Shown: positions 31,989-44,683 of the stretch, piece after piece | Position numbering within the stretch: position 1 is the first letter of the stretch | Layout: each line of letters opens with the position of its first letter | Source: Anaeramoeba flamelloides | Lineage: Eukaryota > Metamonada > Anaeramoebidae | Assembly: GCA_027625915.1 (NCBI GenBank) | Contig: JANTQA010000063.1 | Span: forward strand, 1,488,001 to 1,552,000 | Direction: 5' to 3' | Length of the DNA stretch: 64,000 nucleotides | Notes under the pieces: model-generated | What the model saw: the letters and a program-made list of their open reading frames with translations, nothing else | Database searches by the model: none | Told to the model about the DNA's origin: nothing | Position numbers and translations under genes: made by a program

Positions 31989-33028
31989 ACTTTAATAATA
32001 TATTTGAAAAAATTCAATAAAATTTTATAATCTCATTTTTTTTTTTATATAAAGTGTGTTTAGATTTTTGGAATGGGTTTTAAAATGTTGTTTATGATAT
32101 TTTTGAATTAGGAAATTTAATATTACAAATTTAAAATTGTTTTTTTTATTGAAAATATTTATTTGATTAATTATAAAGAATCTTGTGAATAAGATAAAAA
32201 ACCATTTTAAAAATATTTCAAATTCAATTTTTTTTTTTTTTTTTTAACTTTTTATCCTTTTTTTGATCCAGAAATCGACTTTTTTAAAACTTTATTAATT
32301 AAAAATTTATTACTAAATATATCTTAATTTCTTTCAGAAATATTAATTAAACTCCAATTAAATTTAGAGGGGTAATGTATCTACATCTCTATTGATTTTA
32401 TTGTTTTGGGATTTAAATTGAAATACTAATATATAAATATATAAAGAAGGTTAAAACAATTGATTCAAAAATAATGTTTTCTAATAAAAAAAAATAAGAA
32501 AAGAGGTGGAAAAACTCAAATGTTAACTTAATTAGTGAAAATATGAAGATTTAATTTGAAATATGAAAAAAAAAAAAAAAAAATAGAGTTTGAAAATAAT
32601 CACAATTAAAGAGAAATCTTTATTAAATATTACATTTTTTTTTTTAATTTTGTTATTTTTTATTATATATAAATATATATATTATTTGATAGATAAAAGG
32701 TATTCAATGTAATAATAATAAATAAGAGAGAATATTCAATAATAAGAATAATAGAAATAGAAAAAAAAATATTCCAAGAAAATGTTCAAGGTGAAAAATT
32801 AAACATAATTTAGTAAATTGTGAAGCAAATTGCAATAATAAATTCCTTCTAAAAAAGGTGATAAATTCCAAATAATAAAAAAGTTTATCATTGATTTTTT
32901 TATATTATAAATATTTAAGTTTGTATATTCCAAGTGTGTAAAGGTTTCTTAGTTTTTAATCAATATCAAATCAAATTTTGAAAAACCTACAAACAGAAAA
33001 AAAAAAAAAAAATGATAATATATTAATA

Positions 33029-36000
33029 TTATTTTTCATTATTTATAATTGAATTTTCTTCATTTATATTCGAAAGTATTTCTACGTACTTCGAATCTAC
33101 ACCAGGGAGTTGGAAAATCAAATTTTCAATGAATTCTTTGTCTTGGTACAATTTTGAAATTTCTGGATCAATTTTCTTCTCTGGGTCAGGAACAACAAGG
33201 GACTGTTCAAATCCATTTAATTGGTTTAGGCTCATTTCGAATACAAGCTTCAATTGCTCTTCTTCTGATAACATATTATAATCAATTTTTTTTTTTCTTC
33301 CTGAACTTTTTCTTTTTTTTTTTAATTTCTTTTTTGGGTTGAGTAATGAAAAATCAAAATCTTCTAATCGGAATCTTATCTCAGTATTTTCTTCATTATC
33401 AATAAATTCACTTTGTGTTTGAACATCAGGAATAGTGTTGTCGGTTAAATTTTCTACGTTTTCTTCTTCTTTTTCTCTTTCCTCTTCTATATTCTCATTT
33501 TCCTTATCTTTCTCATTCTTGCTCTCTTTAAGATTCTCATTTGGGTTATCATTCTCACTTTGATTGTGATTAACTTCTGACATAGATAATAACATTGCTG
33601 TTCTAATCATTTCATCCTCGATATTTTCTAATTCTTTTACCAAGACTTCATTTCTTTTTTCATTTTCTTCAATTTCGTTATTATTTTTAGTTTGTTCTTG
33701 AGTTGTTTCAGTTGAAGAACCCGCCCCTTCTTCTGAGAATAATTGTTCTTTTTGCCATTTGGTTTCTTTTTTGGTTTCCTTTTCCTTTCCATCTCCCGTT
33801 TTTTTCTCCTTCTTCTCATTTTCTCCCTTCTCTGGCAAGATTGTTTTTTTCTTGGATATATTGAATAGGTCTGGTATATGCGTGATTTTTTGAATGTTGT
33901 CTTCTTTTGTTTTGATAAAAATTATGAGATTTTGAGAAAAAAAAAACAACAAAAAAATTAATTTATTAAAAAGAAAAAAAACATTTTAAAAAGAATTTTG
34001 AAAAATTCAAAACCCAAATATTAGGGCTTTCTCAGTTTTTTTTATTTTATTTTTATACCATATTTACGACATTTCACAGTGAAAATAGACAAAATGTGGA
34101 TTAAAATACTCTTGAAAGAGCCTAATAATCTCAGCTAAATTTTTATATCACGAGAATTTATTTTTACAAAAATAAATCTCAACTTTTCATAATTTTACAT
34201 TTCTTAAAAATTTTGTTTTTAATATTTATTGTTTCCATTTCGAACCTATAAACACAAAATAATTCATCAAGCATGTTCTAAATATTCTTGATAATTACTT
34301 TTACAAGTTTGGAATATTTTCAAATTTGGACTTGTGCTTGGCAATCCTTTAAAGTCATTTTTATTTAAAATTTTCATTTGAAAAATCTATTTTTTTTTTT
34401 TGTGGTTTTTTTAACTTTGAATTTTGTAATTTTTTTTCATCCAATTTCATCATAATGAAAAATCTTTTTCAGAAATGAATGCAAAATTACACAATAACTA
34501 AACATTATCCAGTCTGGGTTTACAGACCTTATAAAAAAAATTTTTTTTTCAATACAATTTTTATTGTAACATTAGTTTTAAAATTTTGAAAGGTAAGCAA
34601 AAAAATAATTTTAAGAGATCTTTTGAATTTTTTTTAAAATTAGATAATTATACAAATAAAATGTGTAAAAATTTCAATTTTATTGGTTTAAAGTTAGATT
34701 TTCAATTGATCTACAATAATCGATGAAGTTGGTATATTTTTTGTTTAAATTTAAAAGGGGATTCTTCAAAAAATGAAATGAAAATAATTAGTTTAATGAA
34801 AATTTCTTACAAATATCATGATTCTTTTTTTTTTTTGTAAAATGTGTTGAACTTTTTTTTATGAATAATTTATGGGTTCAATTTCAATCATTTTATTTTC
34901 AATATGAGAAAAGAAAAAGATCAAAAATGAAAAAAAAATTAATTAAGTAAAAATTTAATAAATAATAGTTTAAGAAGTCGGGAAGAGGAAAACCAATTTT
35001 GAATTTTACTTTTTCATCAAATGTCTAGATATTTACTCCAACTATACAAGAAAAAAAAAAAAAAAATCTTTAGTAAATTACTTGAATAAATATTCAGATT
35101 AGATCTGAAAGATTAAAAGGTTGCCTATATTTATTTAATCCATTATATCCATTTTTAATGATTATCATTTTATTTTAAAATCAAATTATTAAATATTTTA
35201 GTTTTGAGATGAATTGAGTAAAAAAATTGATTTTTCCTTACTTTAATTAAACATTTTTGAAATGAATACATTATTAATTTCAAAATGAGAAAATGAAAAT
35301 AATCTCATCTAGATTAAAAAAAAAAACAAGAAGAATTCTAGACGAATAAATCAACAATTAAAATTTTTGTTAACTATTTGAAATTATTTTTAAAAAAAAT
35401 ATTTCTTATTCTTTAAATGTTTTTTACCATTATTTAGGGTTAAATATAAAACTAAATAGAAATATTTTTATTGTAAAAGAATGTCTAAATAATTTTTTTT
35501 GTAAAATTAAGTGTTCAGAAACCATTTTTTTAAAAATAATAATAATTTCTAAAAAATTGATAATTTTAAGAAAATATTTTTGCCGAAAATCTCCCAGTCA
35601 CTGTTTTAAAAAAAATTGTACAGATCAGAAAAGTGGGTAATTTATTTTATAAAAAATTAAAAAAAATTAATTTCAGAACCTTTGTAAAACTGATTAAAAT
35701 CATCAGAATTTTTTATAATTTTTTATAAAAAAAGTGACCCACTTTAATGATCTGTACCATTTTTTTTTTATACAACAGAAAGTTTTATCAATAAAAATAG
35801 AAAAAAAAAAGTGTTTATTAGATTTGATTAAAGGGATGAAATTAAATATTTCAATATTAATTATATTTTTTATCTTTAAATGTCGAATTAGAATATTATT
35901 ATCACAATATAATTGTTTTTTTTTTTATATTTTAAATTTACAAGAGTGAAAAAGATGACTCAAAATATCTTGATGTGAAATTTAATTGTCAAAATATAAT

Positions 36001-36912
36001 AAAATAAAAATAAGAAAGGGGCAAATCGTTACTTGAGTCAATTTCTATAATGTGTTTCTTTACATTTTTATGTGTGAAAGATCTTTCTTCACAATTAATT
36101 TTGTGATCAAGGGCACTTTTTAAATAAATAAAATCAAAATGTGTGTTGGTTTTTTTGATTAAATTAGATACCCTTTTGATTTGTGTTGGGTTTAGATTCA
36201 GTTCAGAAGTAAGAAATATTACAATTCTTTTTTGTAGGTTTAATTTAAGATCGCAGTCAAAAAGATTTTGATGTAAAATTTCTTCTTTTTGAATAAAAGT
36301 CCGATTCTGGTTGCAATTTGGATTGACATTTCCTTTTTCTTGTTCGTTATCATTCTTGGTATCGTTGTCTTCTTCGTTGTCATTAAGATCCTCATTCCCA
36401 TTCTTATTAACATACTCCTTCGTCAACTTGTTATTTGATTTTGAAGAATCCATATTTTCGCTTTCATTTGGGTTTTGTAATTGATTAGTCGATGTTAAAT
36501 CAGAATCAGAGGTAACACAGCTTTTGTGTTGGCTATTATTTGTATCTGTGTCAGAGTTCTTGAATTCTGTCAAGGATTCTTCAAATTCGTCAACCAGTTT
36601 TCCGTTGTTTAATTTCCGGATTGCCAATTCAATCGAAGAAAGGAGATTTCTGTTTTTGCAGAACTCCAATTGGTTTAGATATTCGGACACTGTTAACTTT
36701 TGGTTGTTGTCAGTTGACTCAAACAATTGAATCTTTTTTTGATTAGTACTAGTTGGGATTATTGTAAAATTTGCCAATGTATTTTTTTCAAGTAGACAGT
36801 TAGCTATTGAGCGTATCGTGTTAAGTTGAATTGTTTTAAGGTTGAGGCCCTCCTTTGTATGATTAGGGTAATCAATGTTATCAATAATAATTCCTAATTG
36901 TTGGCTAGTCAT
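33029..36912 (-). CDS. RPN10: 26S proteasome ubiquitin receptor Rpn10/PSMD4-like, two exons
   Basis: Exons 36912-36033 and 33903-33029 (1755 nt, 584 residues); join A|GTAACG to AG|AA, phase 1, giving HIIEIDSKDNIQKITHIPDLF, which follows Rpn10 VWA domains (HLVTVP..S..DAL..SPI). Exon 1 carries the VWA domain (LGIIIDNIDY at 6-15, KRIVIFLTSEL at about 228-238). Exon 2 carries a ubiquitin-interacting motif EDEMIRTAMLLSMSE (about 389-403), a second one EEEQLKLVFEMSL (about 507-519) and the typical C-terminal block QDKEFIENLIFQLPGVD (547-563). Rpn10 bridges proteasome lid and base and captures ubiquitin chains. It is far longer than the usual 270-400 residues: an acidic Asn-rich insertion of about 120 residues splits the VWA domain and a K/E-rich stretch precedes UIM1. 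The sequence is strongly diverged, but domain order and the C-terminal block make the call secure. Confidence 0.88.
33904..36032 (-). other. 2.13 kb intron of the Rpn10 gene
   Basis: Donor GTAACG at 36032 and acceptor AAAAG ending at 33904. Non-coding; contains the small TIR element H (35621-35754). Nothing else is recognised. Confidence 0.8.
35621..35754. mobile_element. Short TIR element H (134 bp)
   Basis: Ends CAGATCAGAAAAGTGGGT and ACCCACTTTAATGATCTG are inverted, and TA flanks both sides (35619-35620, 35755-35756). The inner part is a near-palindrome of A/T runs. It is the smallest element in the window and lies in the Rpn10 intron. The CAG start and TA target resemble family D, but the sequences differ. 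Confidence 0.75.
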
Positions 36913-38231
36913 TGTAATAGAAAAAGAAAATCGTTGGTTTTTCTTATTGATCAGCGAAAGGTGATGTTTTTCTTTTTTTTTTTTTTCAAGTTAAAAATCG
37001 GATTGTAAGAAGGTTAGTTTTGTGTGATATGATTTGTGAACTTTTTTTGATGAGACTTAAAGAGTTTAGTAGATATAAAAAATGAATGATTAAAGAAGGA
37101 AGTAGTGATATTCGAAAATGACAAATAAAAAAGAATATTTGACAGCATTATTCAATAAGCTTTCCCTAATTGGTGTTTCCATTCTGTTAATTGTTCAAAA
37201 GCTTTTTAAAAACTGTGTGTGAGAATCTATCAAGAAATTTAAAAGATAATTTTTCCAATCACACTTTTCAACGTTCGATTATTTTGAACACAAACCTGCA
37301 ATAAAAAAACCTGAAATTTTTGTTTTTAATAATTTTTTGACTTTGGAATTCTATTATCATTTCTTTCGTTTTTTATCAAACTCAAATTTAAATATCACAC
37401 ACAAATTGTTTTTCTATTTCAGAAATAAGACTTTTTAGGGGGTGTAAATGAATTAATTTTTGAAATTAGTTAGTAAAAATATTTGATCAATATGTCTGAA
37501 AATTTATAGTTTTTGACGATTTAAGGACTAAACGAAGGAAGGTTCAGTTGATATTAAAATTCAATCTTTAATCCAATCCCATTAATTTCATTAATTGTAT
37601 CAAGAAGGCACTTCAAAATATTTGTCAAAAAATGATTTTTATGATCAAAAACAGTTTACAATTTTTTAAAAACAAATAAAGAACTTTCTAAAATAAAAGT
37701 AATACAAAGTGCTCACTTCTCGTTATGGCTTGATTTTAGATAATGCTTAAGATCTCTTCAAAAAAGCAAGTAAAAAAGAAAAAACTCAATTTTTTGCACA
37801 ACAATATTATTTTAATCTATTAACCAGTATTAGAAAAAAGATCTCATACTTATCAAAGGGAAATTTAAATTAATTGTCTTTTTTCATCTTCATGTTGTGG
37901 TAAAAATGTGTGACAAAAACAATAAATCAAAAGTTTTGGTAAATGACTTGACACGTCTCGGTACAATTATTTTATGAATAATTTGTAAAAGCCTTTTTTG
38001 GTTCTTCGTTCGTTGCCAAAAATTTGGAATACCCTAAATGAAAAATAATCTTTAAAAAATCAATTTTTTAGATTTTTCAAAACATAAAATTAAGCTTTAC
38101 AATCACTAAAATTTGAAAAAAGATCGTCTTATGTGGGATGTGGCAGCTTGTTAATTTGGTTCTTAACTGATCTGTATTGGGCTTGGTATGGGTTTTAATA
38201 GTTGTTCAAAAAGGTAATTTTTGGCAATATA

Positions 38232-38430
38232 CAGTCAGTTCCACTTTTAACACTCAAACTCTGAATGAAATTTAAGACACAAAAAAAAAATCCCAAATTA
38301 AGTAACAAAATTTAAATTATCATTAAATAATAATAAATTTAAAAAAAAAATTTCCAAAAAGTGTGTGTTAATTAATGATTATTTTTGTGTCTTAAATTAC
38401 CTTGAAATTTTATTTGAAAAATAGTTAAAA
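38232..38430. mobile_element. TIR element D2a in the left arm of C3 (right end eroded)
   Basis: Starts CAGTCAGTTCCACTTTTAA after a TA and follows the D2b sequence in inverted orientation, including AAAAAGTGTGTGTTAATTAA. The expected terminal inverted repeat is lost at the inner side, so the right limit is an estimate. Confidence 0.6.
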
Positions 38431-38658
38431 ATACCTGTAAAGAAATTTTGATTTTTGGGTTTTTTATTGTTTTATTGACTTTTTACTTAATTATCTCTAA
38501 AAAAACAATAAATTTTTTTAAAAAGCTCCAAATACAACCAAACAGAAATATAAATTTCAATTAACAACCCACAAATCACATTTTTTTATAACTTAACTAC
38601 CTAACAGCCTATTGGTTTTTACTCTTCAATTCGAATTTTGGAAAAAAATATATACATA

Positions 38659-38857
38659 CATTCAGTTCTACTTTTAAGACATAAAATTTCAAGGTAATTT
38701 AAGACACAAAAATAATCATTAATTAACACACACTTTTTGGAAATTTTTTTGACAAGTATTATTTAACGATTATTTCAATTTTGTTCCTTAATTTGAGATG
38801 TTTTTTTGTGTATTAAATTTTGTTCGAAAGTTTGTGTCTTCAAAGTGGAACTGAATG
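38659..38857. mobile_element. TIR element D2b in the right arm of C3 (199 bp)
   Basis: Ends CATTCAGTTCTACTTTTAAG and CAAAGTGGAACTGAATG are inverted, with TA on both sides (38657-38658, 38858-38859). It is in mirror orientation to D2a. Confidence 0.75.
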
Positions 38858-41800
38858 TATATTGCCAAAAATTGCCTTTTTGAACAACTATTAAAACCCA
38901 TACCAAGCCCAATACAGATCAGTTAAGAACCAAATTAACAAGCTGCCACATCCCACATAAGATGATCTTTTTTCAAATTTCGTGGATGGTACACCTTAAA
39001 TCGTGTTAAATTTTAACCTTAATAATGTTTTTTTAAAAAAAGCCATTTTTCTCCAGTTAAAAGAAAAAAAAATAAACCAAAAAAATCATAATCTAACAAA
39101 TCAAAATGATTAAACTAGCTTAAAAAAAAAAAATGTAGTGGTAAAATTTGTTGAAATATCATCAACAATTATTGATTGATCAAATGATAAGATACCATCA
39201 ACCAATTTTATGTGATTTTTCTCTTTAACAAATTCAAAACCAACCTTCTACCAACCATCGAAAAAAATTCCAGATCTAACTAAATAGATTACGTTATCTG
39301 GAAAAAAGGAAATGAAAACAAAACACTAAAGACATAAAAGATAAAAATAGATTGTAAAAATCAAAATTATTTTCAAATTGAACAAAAAGTGTTGTGTTGT
39401 TATTCTTTCAACTGTTTTTATTGTGTACAAATTTTTGGAATTTAGTTTATATTTTTATTTTTATTTCTTCTTTTGTCTTTTGGCTTTCGTTTTCTCAGTT
39501 TAGGTTGGATGATCATTTTGGACTATTTTGTCTTTTAGTTAGTTGGAAAATATATTATGTTTTGGGTATTTTATGTTAATAATAATTTCTTTTTCAAGAT
39601 CTTTAAAAATTTTCAATCAAATAAGAGTAGTTGTTAAAAATAAAAAAAGATCATTTATTTTCACATTGTATTTTTCAATTGAAGTTGAAAAACAATATTT
39701 AAAAATATTGTATGAAGGTTTCGTTTTTTTTTTTCATTTTATATTATTTCTCCAGTTTTTCAACAAATTTTAAATTGATTTCCAAATTATGGATTTTCAA
39801 AAAGGGATTTAGGATATTTACAAAAAATATCTTATGATTTTAAAATCGACTAGGGGAAACTTTTAGCAAAGCCTTAAGCTCTTATTACATTTTTTTTTTG
39901 AAACCAAAGAAACTTTCTCCAAAAAAACAAGTTTGAATATTTATATTTCTACTTTTTTAAAAAAGGTTGATTTATAGCACATAAGGCGATAGTACTTCCT
40001 TTGTACATATTTTTATACAGAGAAAAATTCGCTGGATATTTTTTTTCTACTTGAAGTAAAAAAAAAAAAAACAACTATTTTTTGTGCAGAAACAAATATC
40101 ATATAAAATTGTGAACAGAAATGTTGATATCTTTTATTACAATAATGTCATATCTTACAAAAAAAATGGAATATTATTAAGAATAAATTTAAATTATAAA
40201 TAACTGTTTTGGATATTTAAATAGTTATATTAGATTTGAGTTTAATAAAGAGATTTTAAAATACATTTACCCCGCTTTTTTGGGAATATCTCAATTATAA
40301 TCAAAATTGTGGTAAATAAACCTTTTTATACGGTGTGGTTTGCTTGATGTTTAATTGTTATAAATTTTTTATTTGTCTCTCAATTGCAATTTTCTTTTTT
40401 TAACTTTTGCTTAATGGCTTTTTAATTTTGTTTATTCATTAATTTAATATTATTTTTAATCACTATTATGCTATTAATTGTATTCTGGAATTTTTGCTAA
40501 AGCGAATACGTCTCTAGATTAATTTTCGATTGAGATCGGAAATTCTTAATAGGGATCTATCCTGGTAATTTTTGTAATTTTATTGTTTCCAAACTAATTG
40601 ACAAAAATGTATTTAATTGTTTTTCTGTTTCTTAATTTAATTCATCATTTTATTAAAGATTTTTTTATTTTTTTTAATAAATAAATTAATCTAAATATTT
40701 TTCAATTATTAATAAGGTATAATTTTAGAAATGATTTCTAGATTATGAAAGCTTGTTATATAAATATCAATATTTATTTTTAAGTAATTAAGTGTTTGAA
40801 AACACTTTATACATGTCAAAGAGAGGATTTTGAAGTGGCTAAATTCGCAACTTCAAATTCAAATAGTGGATAAGCACATCGATTAGAAGCATTTTAAGCT
40901 TGATATTCTTTTTCTAAATCTGGTTATTTATGTAATATTTAAGATCAATGATCAATTCTTTTCTTATTTTCTTCTATTTCTTTTATTTTCTTTTTTGTTA
41001 ACTTTTTTTTGGAATTTTTAATTAATAATTTTTTTATTCTTTTCATTGTTAATTTTTTTATTGTTTTCATGATTAATTTTTGATATTAAAAAATAATTTT
41101 CCAATAAATTTTTCAAATACAATTTTCGTAAATTAGTTAATATATTTAATTTTTTAGAGTTGGTGAATATTTCTTGACAATTTAACAAAAAATTTAAAAC
41201 AATTTAAACTAAAATTCAAAATTTTTTAACCCAGTTAAAACAGTTAAAAGAATCATAAAAATCCAATTTCATTCAGTTTGCGAAATAATTTTGATTTTTC
41301 TGAAAATATTTGAATCGTTTTTTTTGTTTTTTTGTGTTTTCTTTTCATTTCATTTTTCCAAATTACATAATAGTGTTTAGTTCGATGAATTTGAAAATAT
41401 TTTTTTGAAATGATTAATATTGCGTTAAAACTGAGTTCTTTTAAATAAATAGATGAACCCAAATAAAATTAGTTGGTGGTATGTAATCATTTGATCAATC
41501 AATAATTGTTAATAGAATTTTCAACAAATTTATTAATAAATTTTTTTGGTGTATTCTCCATCCAAAATTTTTAACACATCGATAGTTTTTTTATTTTGAT
41601 TTATATTTTATTTATTTTTCGTTTTGTGGGTATTGTAATTTATAAATAATGTTTAACATTTCAATTTAGTTTATGGTTCTAATTTTGGTATTTTCCAGAT
41701 AATTTATTTAAAAAGCATTTTTTTTCAAAATCGAATTTTAGTTTTCTATAATTTTGAATTGAGGTTTAAACCATCTTTGTAAATTTGAATTAAATCTGGT

Positions 41801-42516
41801 AAAATCATATTGGTTGTTTTAATTATTGCTTAATATAAAAATGAATAAAAAGTCTAATAAAAATAAAGATTTTATTATCACGAAGCAGATATTTTTTTGA
41901 TAAATTTTCAATTATTTGGATTTTTTTTCCCAATAAGCAATTCCTTATGTTGTCTTATCTTTCTTTTTCTTTTTTTTTTATTTGATAATCATTTTCAATT
42001 TTTGTCTTCTTCTTCTTCTTTCCAATGGTTTAAATCTTGATTTTGTTGTTTTTTCATTTTTTTTTGAATTTACTTGAATTTTTTTTTGAATTTACTTGAA
42101 TTTGTTTTTGAATTTACTTTTTTGATGTATTTTTTTTGTAATTTTTAAAAATCAAACAAATTTTGTTTTGATAACAAATAAATAATTCGTTATTATAACC
42201 AGTTTCTGTAGTTTATATGTATTTTTTGTATGTTTTGTTTCTTTCTATATTGTACTTATTATTTTATTTTCACATGTTTGTTTTTTTTTTACTTGTAATG
42301 AATAAAAAATTTTCATATCAATTTCCATTTTACAAACAATGTGTTTTGTTATTTTCCATTATATTAATTATTTGTTATAGTTGGGTTTATCTTCATTTTC
42401 ACATTTTTTATTTACGTGATGGTTAAGTTTACATTTCTTTTTATTATAACAAAACATATTTCAATAATCATCTGTATTTGAATAAATTTTCATATTTCTT
42501 TTTATTGTGTTTTCTT

Positions 42517-42666
42517 TTAATCTTTTTCATCTTTTTCATTATTAAAGCCAAAATTTGAATTATGAATATTTTGGTTTTCATTATTAAATGTGTTTTTGTT
42601 CTCAAGTCGTGAATCAAAATATTGATTTGAATTTAATTTTGGGAATTGATTTAAATGGTTAAATTC

Positions 42667-42707
<41 letters not shown>

Positions 42708-44683
42708 GCCGTCGTTGCGGCTGCCACTGCTGCTGTTGTTGCCGCTGTAATTCTTGCCCGTATAGTTGTTGTTGCTGTTGGTGGTATAATTGTTTCTGTT
42801 GCTCGAATTGTTGTTGTTCATATAGTTGTTGTTGATATTGTTGATATAAATGATAGTATTGCTGGAATTGTTGTTGTTCATATAGTTGTTGTTGTTGTTG
42901 TTCATATTGTTGTTGTTGTTGCTGCTGTTGTTGCAATTGGTATAAATTTGGATCTATTCCCTCATTAAGATTATTTTCACTATTATGAAACTGGGAAAAT
43001 TGTTGGTTAGGATTCAATCCAAGTTGATTTTGAAATTGATTTTCATTCACATTCACATCCAGATTTCCAAATTGTGGTTGGTTTTCATTTTGATTTTGAT
43101 TTTCATTTTGATTTTCATTTTGATTTTGATCTTTATATTCATTTTCATTTTTGATGAGGTATTGGAATTGTGTTGATTTAGAATTGGATTCATTATCGCT
43201 TTCCTCTGATTGGCCTGAGCTTGACTGATCAAATTCTGGTATCAAATCAGAAGAATTTGAAGATTCGCCTTTACTTTCGTTTTCACTTTCTTCAGACGAA
43301 GGCCAAGCAAAATCATTAAAAGAAAATTTTTCTTTCTTATTTTTTTCATTTCCATTTTCGTTTTCATCCATAATTAAATATTTATTATCTTGTTGTTGTT
43401 GTTGTTGTTGTTTTTGACGTTGTTCTTGTTGCTGTTGATTATATAATTGTTGTTGTAGTTGTTGTAATTTTTGTAATTGCTCTTCATATGCAGAAGTATT
43501 AATTTGGTTTTGCATGAAATAATTTGGTTGATTTGTAAAAAAAGATTGGTCATTATTGAATGTTTCGTTTGGATCGCTTTGGAGACGATTATGGTTGACA
43601 TTAATCTTTTCAGAATATTGAGAATTTGGCCTTTCAATTTGAATTTCTTCATAGTTTGAGCTCTCATTTTGATTTTCACCTGAATTCTTGTTCTCAATTT
43701 TTTGATCCATTAAAAAATTAATTTCAGTATATTCATCATCGCTCGAGCTTTTTTCCTCGTAATAAGACAATGTCGAATCCGAGGAGTCAATGTTGTGGGG
43801 ATTCAAAAAATTTGTGTCTTGGTTGTGGATGGCGACAAGTGTTCGGTTATAATCAACAATGTCAACATTTAAAGAAAAGTCTATTAAAAAAATAAATTCA
43901 ATTTCGAGTGCGTTCACTTCTTGAATTTCCAATCCTCCAACTTTACCCCACCCTTTGTTGTCGTAATAAAAATCATCACAAAATTTTGATGAAATCAATA
44001 CGCTTTTGATTTTTGTTTTTTTATTCGATTATTGTGTTTTTTTTTTAAAAAATCCATTTTTTCACCCAACCGAAAGTTGAACCAACAACAAATGATATTT
44101 TTTTTGTGAGACAAGCAAATTGTCCAAAAAAAAATGGAAAAGAAAAAATTTCGATCAAACAATTAATAAAAAATTAAGAATTTTCGATTGGTGATGGTTT
44201 TATTGTTTTGTTTTGTTGTTTGAGTGATAAATATTTTTTATTTTGTTGTTGTGTTTTGTTGTTTTGTGTTTTTTTTTGTTTGATTGTTTAAAGGTTTTTT
44301 TTTTTTTAGTTTTGGTCAAAAAAAATAAAAAATAATAATAAAAATTAAAAAAAGATTTTTTTGTTTTTAGTTAATTTTTTGTCTTGTATGAAAAAGAAAG
44401 AGAAAACAAACGCTGTAAAATAAATCCTATGAATGTTATTCGTATTGAGTTTAATTTCTGGGTGTGACAATAAAATGCGTTGTAAGTATTCAATTGCATA
44501 CACAAAGCATTGTTTTGTGCACGGACACCATTGAAATAAACGCTTTACATAATCCTTTAAGGCGATTGGAGGGATATCGTGGGAGTAAAACAATGATTCT
44601 GTGCTGTTGGCATTTTCTTTGAGGGAGCTTGCCAATGATAAGAATTCGCCAATGATTGCAAATAATTCACGACACTTGTCCAT
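42517..44683 (-). CDS. PHO80/U-type cyclin with glutamine-rich tail, two exons
   Basis: Exons 44683-44412 and 44002-42517 (1758 nt, 585 residues); donor GTTTGT and acceptor AAAAG, phase 2, intron 409 bp. The join reads HRIYFTAVLISSKFCDDFYY, matching plant U-type and yeast Pho80 cyclins (HRLLITSVMVAAKF.DD.YY). The cyclin box spans about 33-145, with IALKDYVKRLFQW, CFVYAIEYLQR, KVGGLEIQEVNALE and LDF-like LIDFSLNV. Such cyclins partner Pho85/CDK5-type kinases in nutrient and polarity control. From about residue 150 onward the protein is Ser/Asp/Asn-rich and then strongly Gln-rich, with several CAA/CAG runs and tandem Tyr-Glu-Gln units, up to a short polar end. The tail is long for the family and is probably disordered. 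Frame, phase and homology agree, so the gene model is strong. Confidence 0.9.
44003..44411 (-). other. 409 bp intron of the cyclin gene
   Basis: T-rich, non-coding, with TGTTTTGTTG tandem units on the + strand. No inserted element is recognised. Confidence 0.8.

Larger units (their letters stand above)
26919..33028. other. 6.1 kb intergenic region with element remains
   Basis: The first bases are the RhoGAP 5' flank. No host gene is seen. It contains a LINE-like reverse transcriptase remnant (28640-28960), TIR element F (29275-29659), a possible decayed relative of F near 27.8-28.1 kb, the large foldback element C2 (30660-31988), and poly-A/T tracts near 30.68 and 32.57 kb. Confidence 0.5.
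38096..38993. mobile_element. Foldback element C3 nested in E3, carrying two D copies
   Basis: Long inverted arms: GGGATGTGGCAGCTTGTTAA answers AACAAGCTGCCACATCCC, and TATGGGTTTTAATAGTTGTT answers AACTATTAAAACCCATACC. Each arm holds a D element at the mirror position, right after the GGCAATATA block. The whole complex could extrude as a hairpin of roughly 400 bp per arm. Confidence 0.75.
38008..39447. mobile_element. TIR element E3, split by element C3
   Basis: The right end (TACAAATTTTTGGAATTTAG, then GTTTA) and the interior (TGATAAGATACCATC, CCAGATCTAAC) match E1 and E2. The left end (CCAAAAATTTGGAATACC near 38016) is the counterpart. Subtracting the inserted C3 leaves about 540 bp, the same as E1 (530) and E2 (533). 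Left limit is approximate. Confidence 0.65.
36913..42516. other. 5.6 kb intergenic region dominated by a nested element complex
   Basis: Starts with the Rpn10 5' flank. The E3/C3/D complex occupies about 38008-39447. From 39.5 to 42.5 kb there is only AT-rich sequence with weak tandem GAATTTACTT units near 42066-42118. No gene is seen. Confidence 0.5.

Noticed and set aside
35734-35949. Plus-strand frame beginning in element H
   Set aside because: Begins inside the TIR element and continues into Rpn10 intron sequence with no recognisable protein.
42651-43697. Poly-Asn and Asn-rich frames on the minus strand
   Set aside because: Frame-shifted readings of the Gln-rich cyclin exon; the cyclin frame is continuous with the domain.
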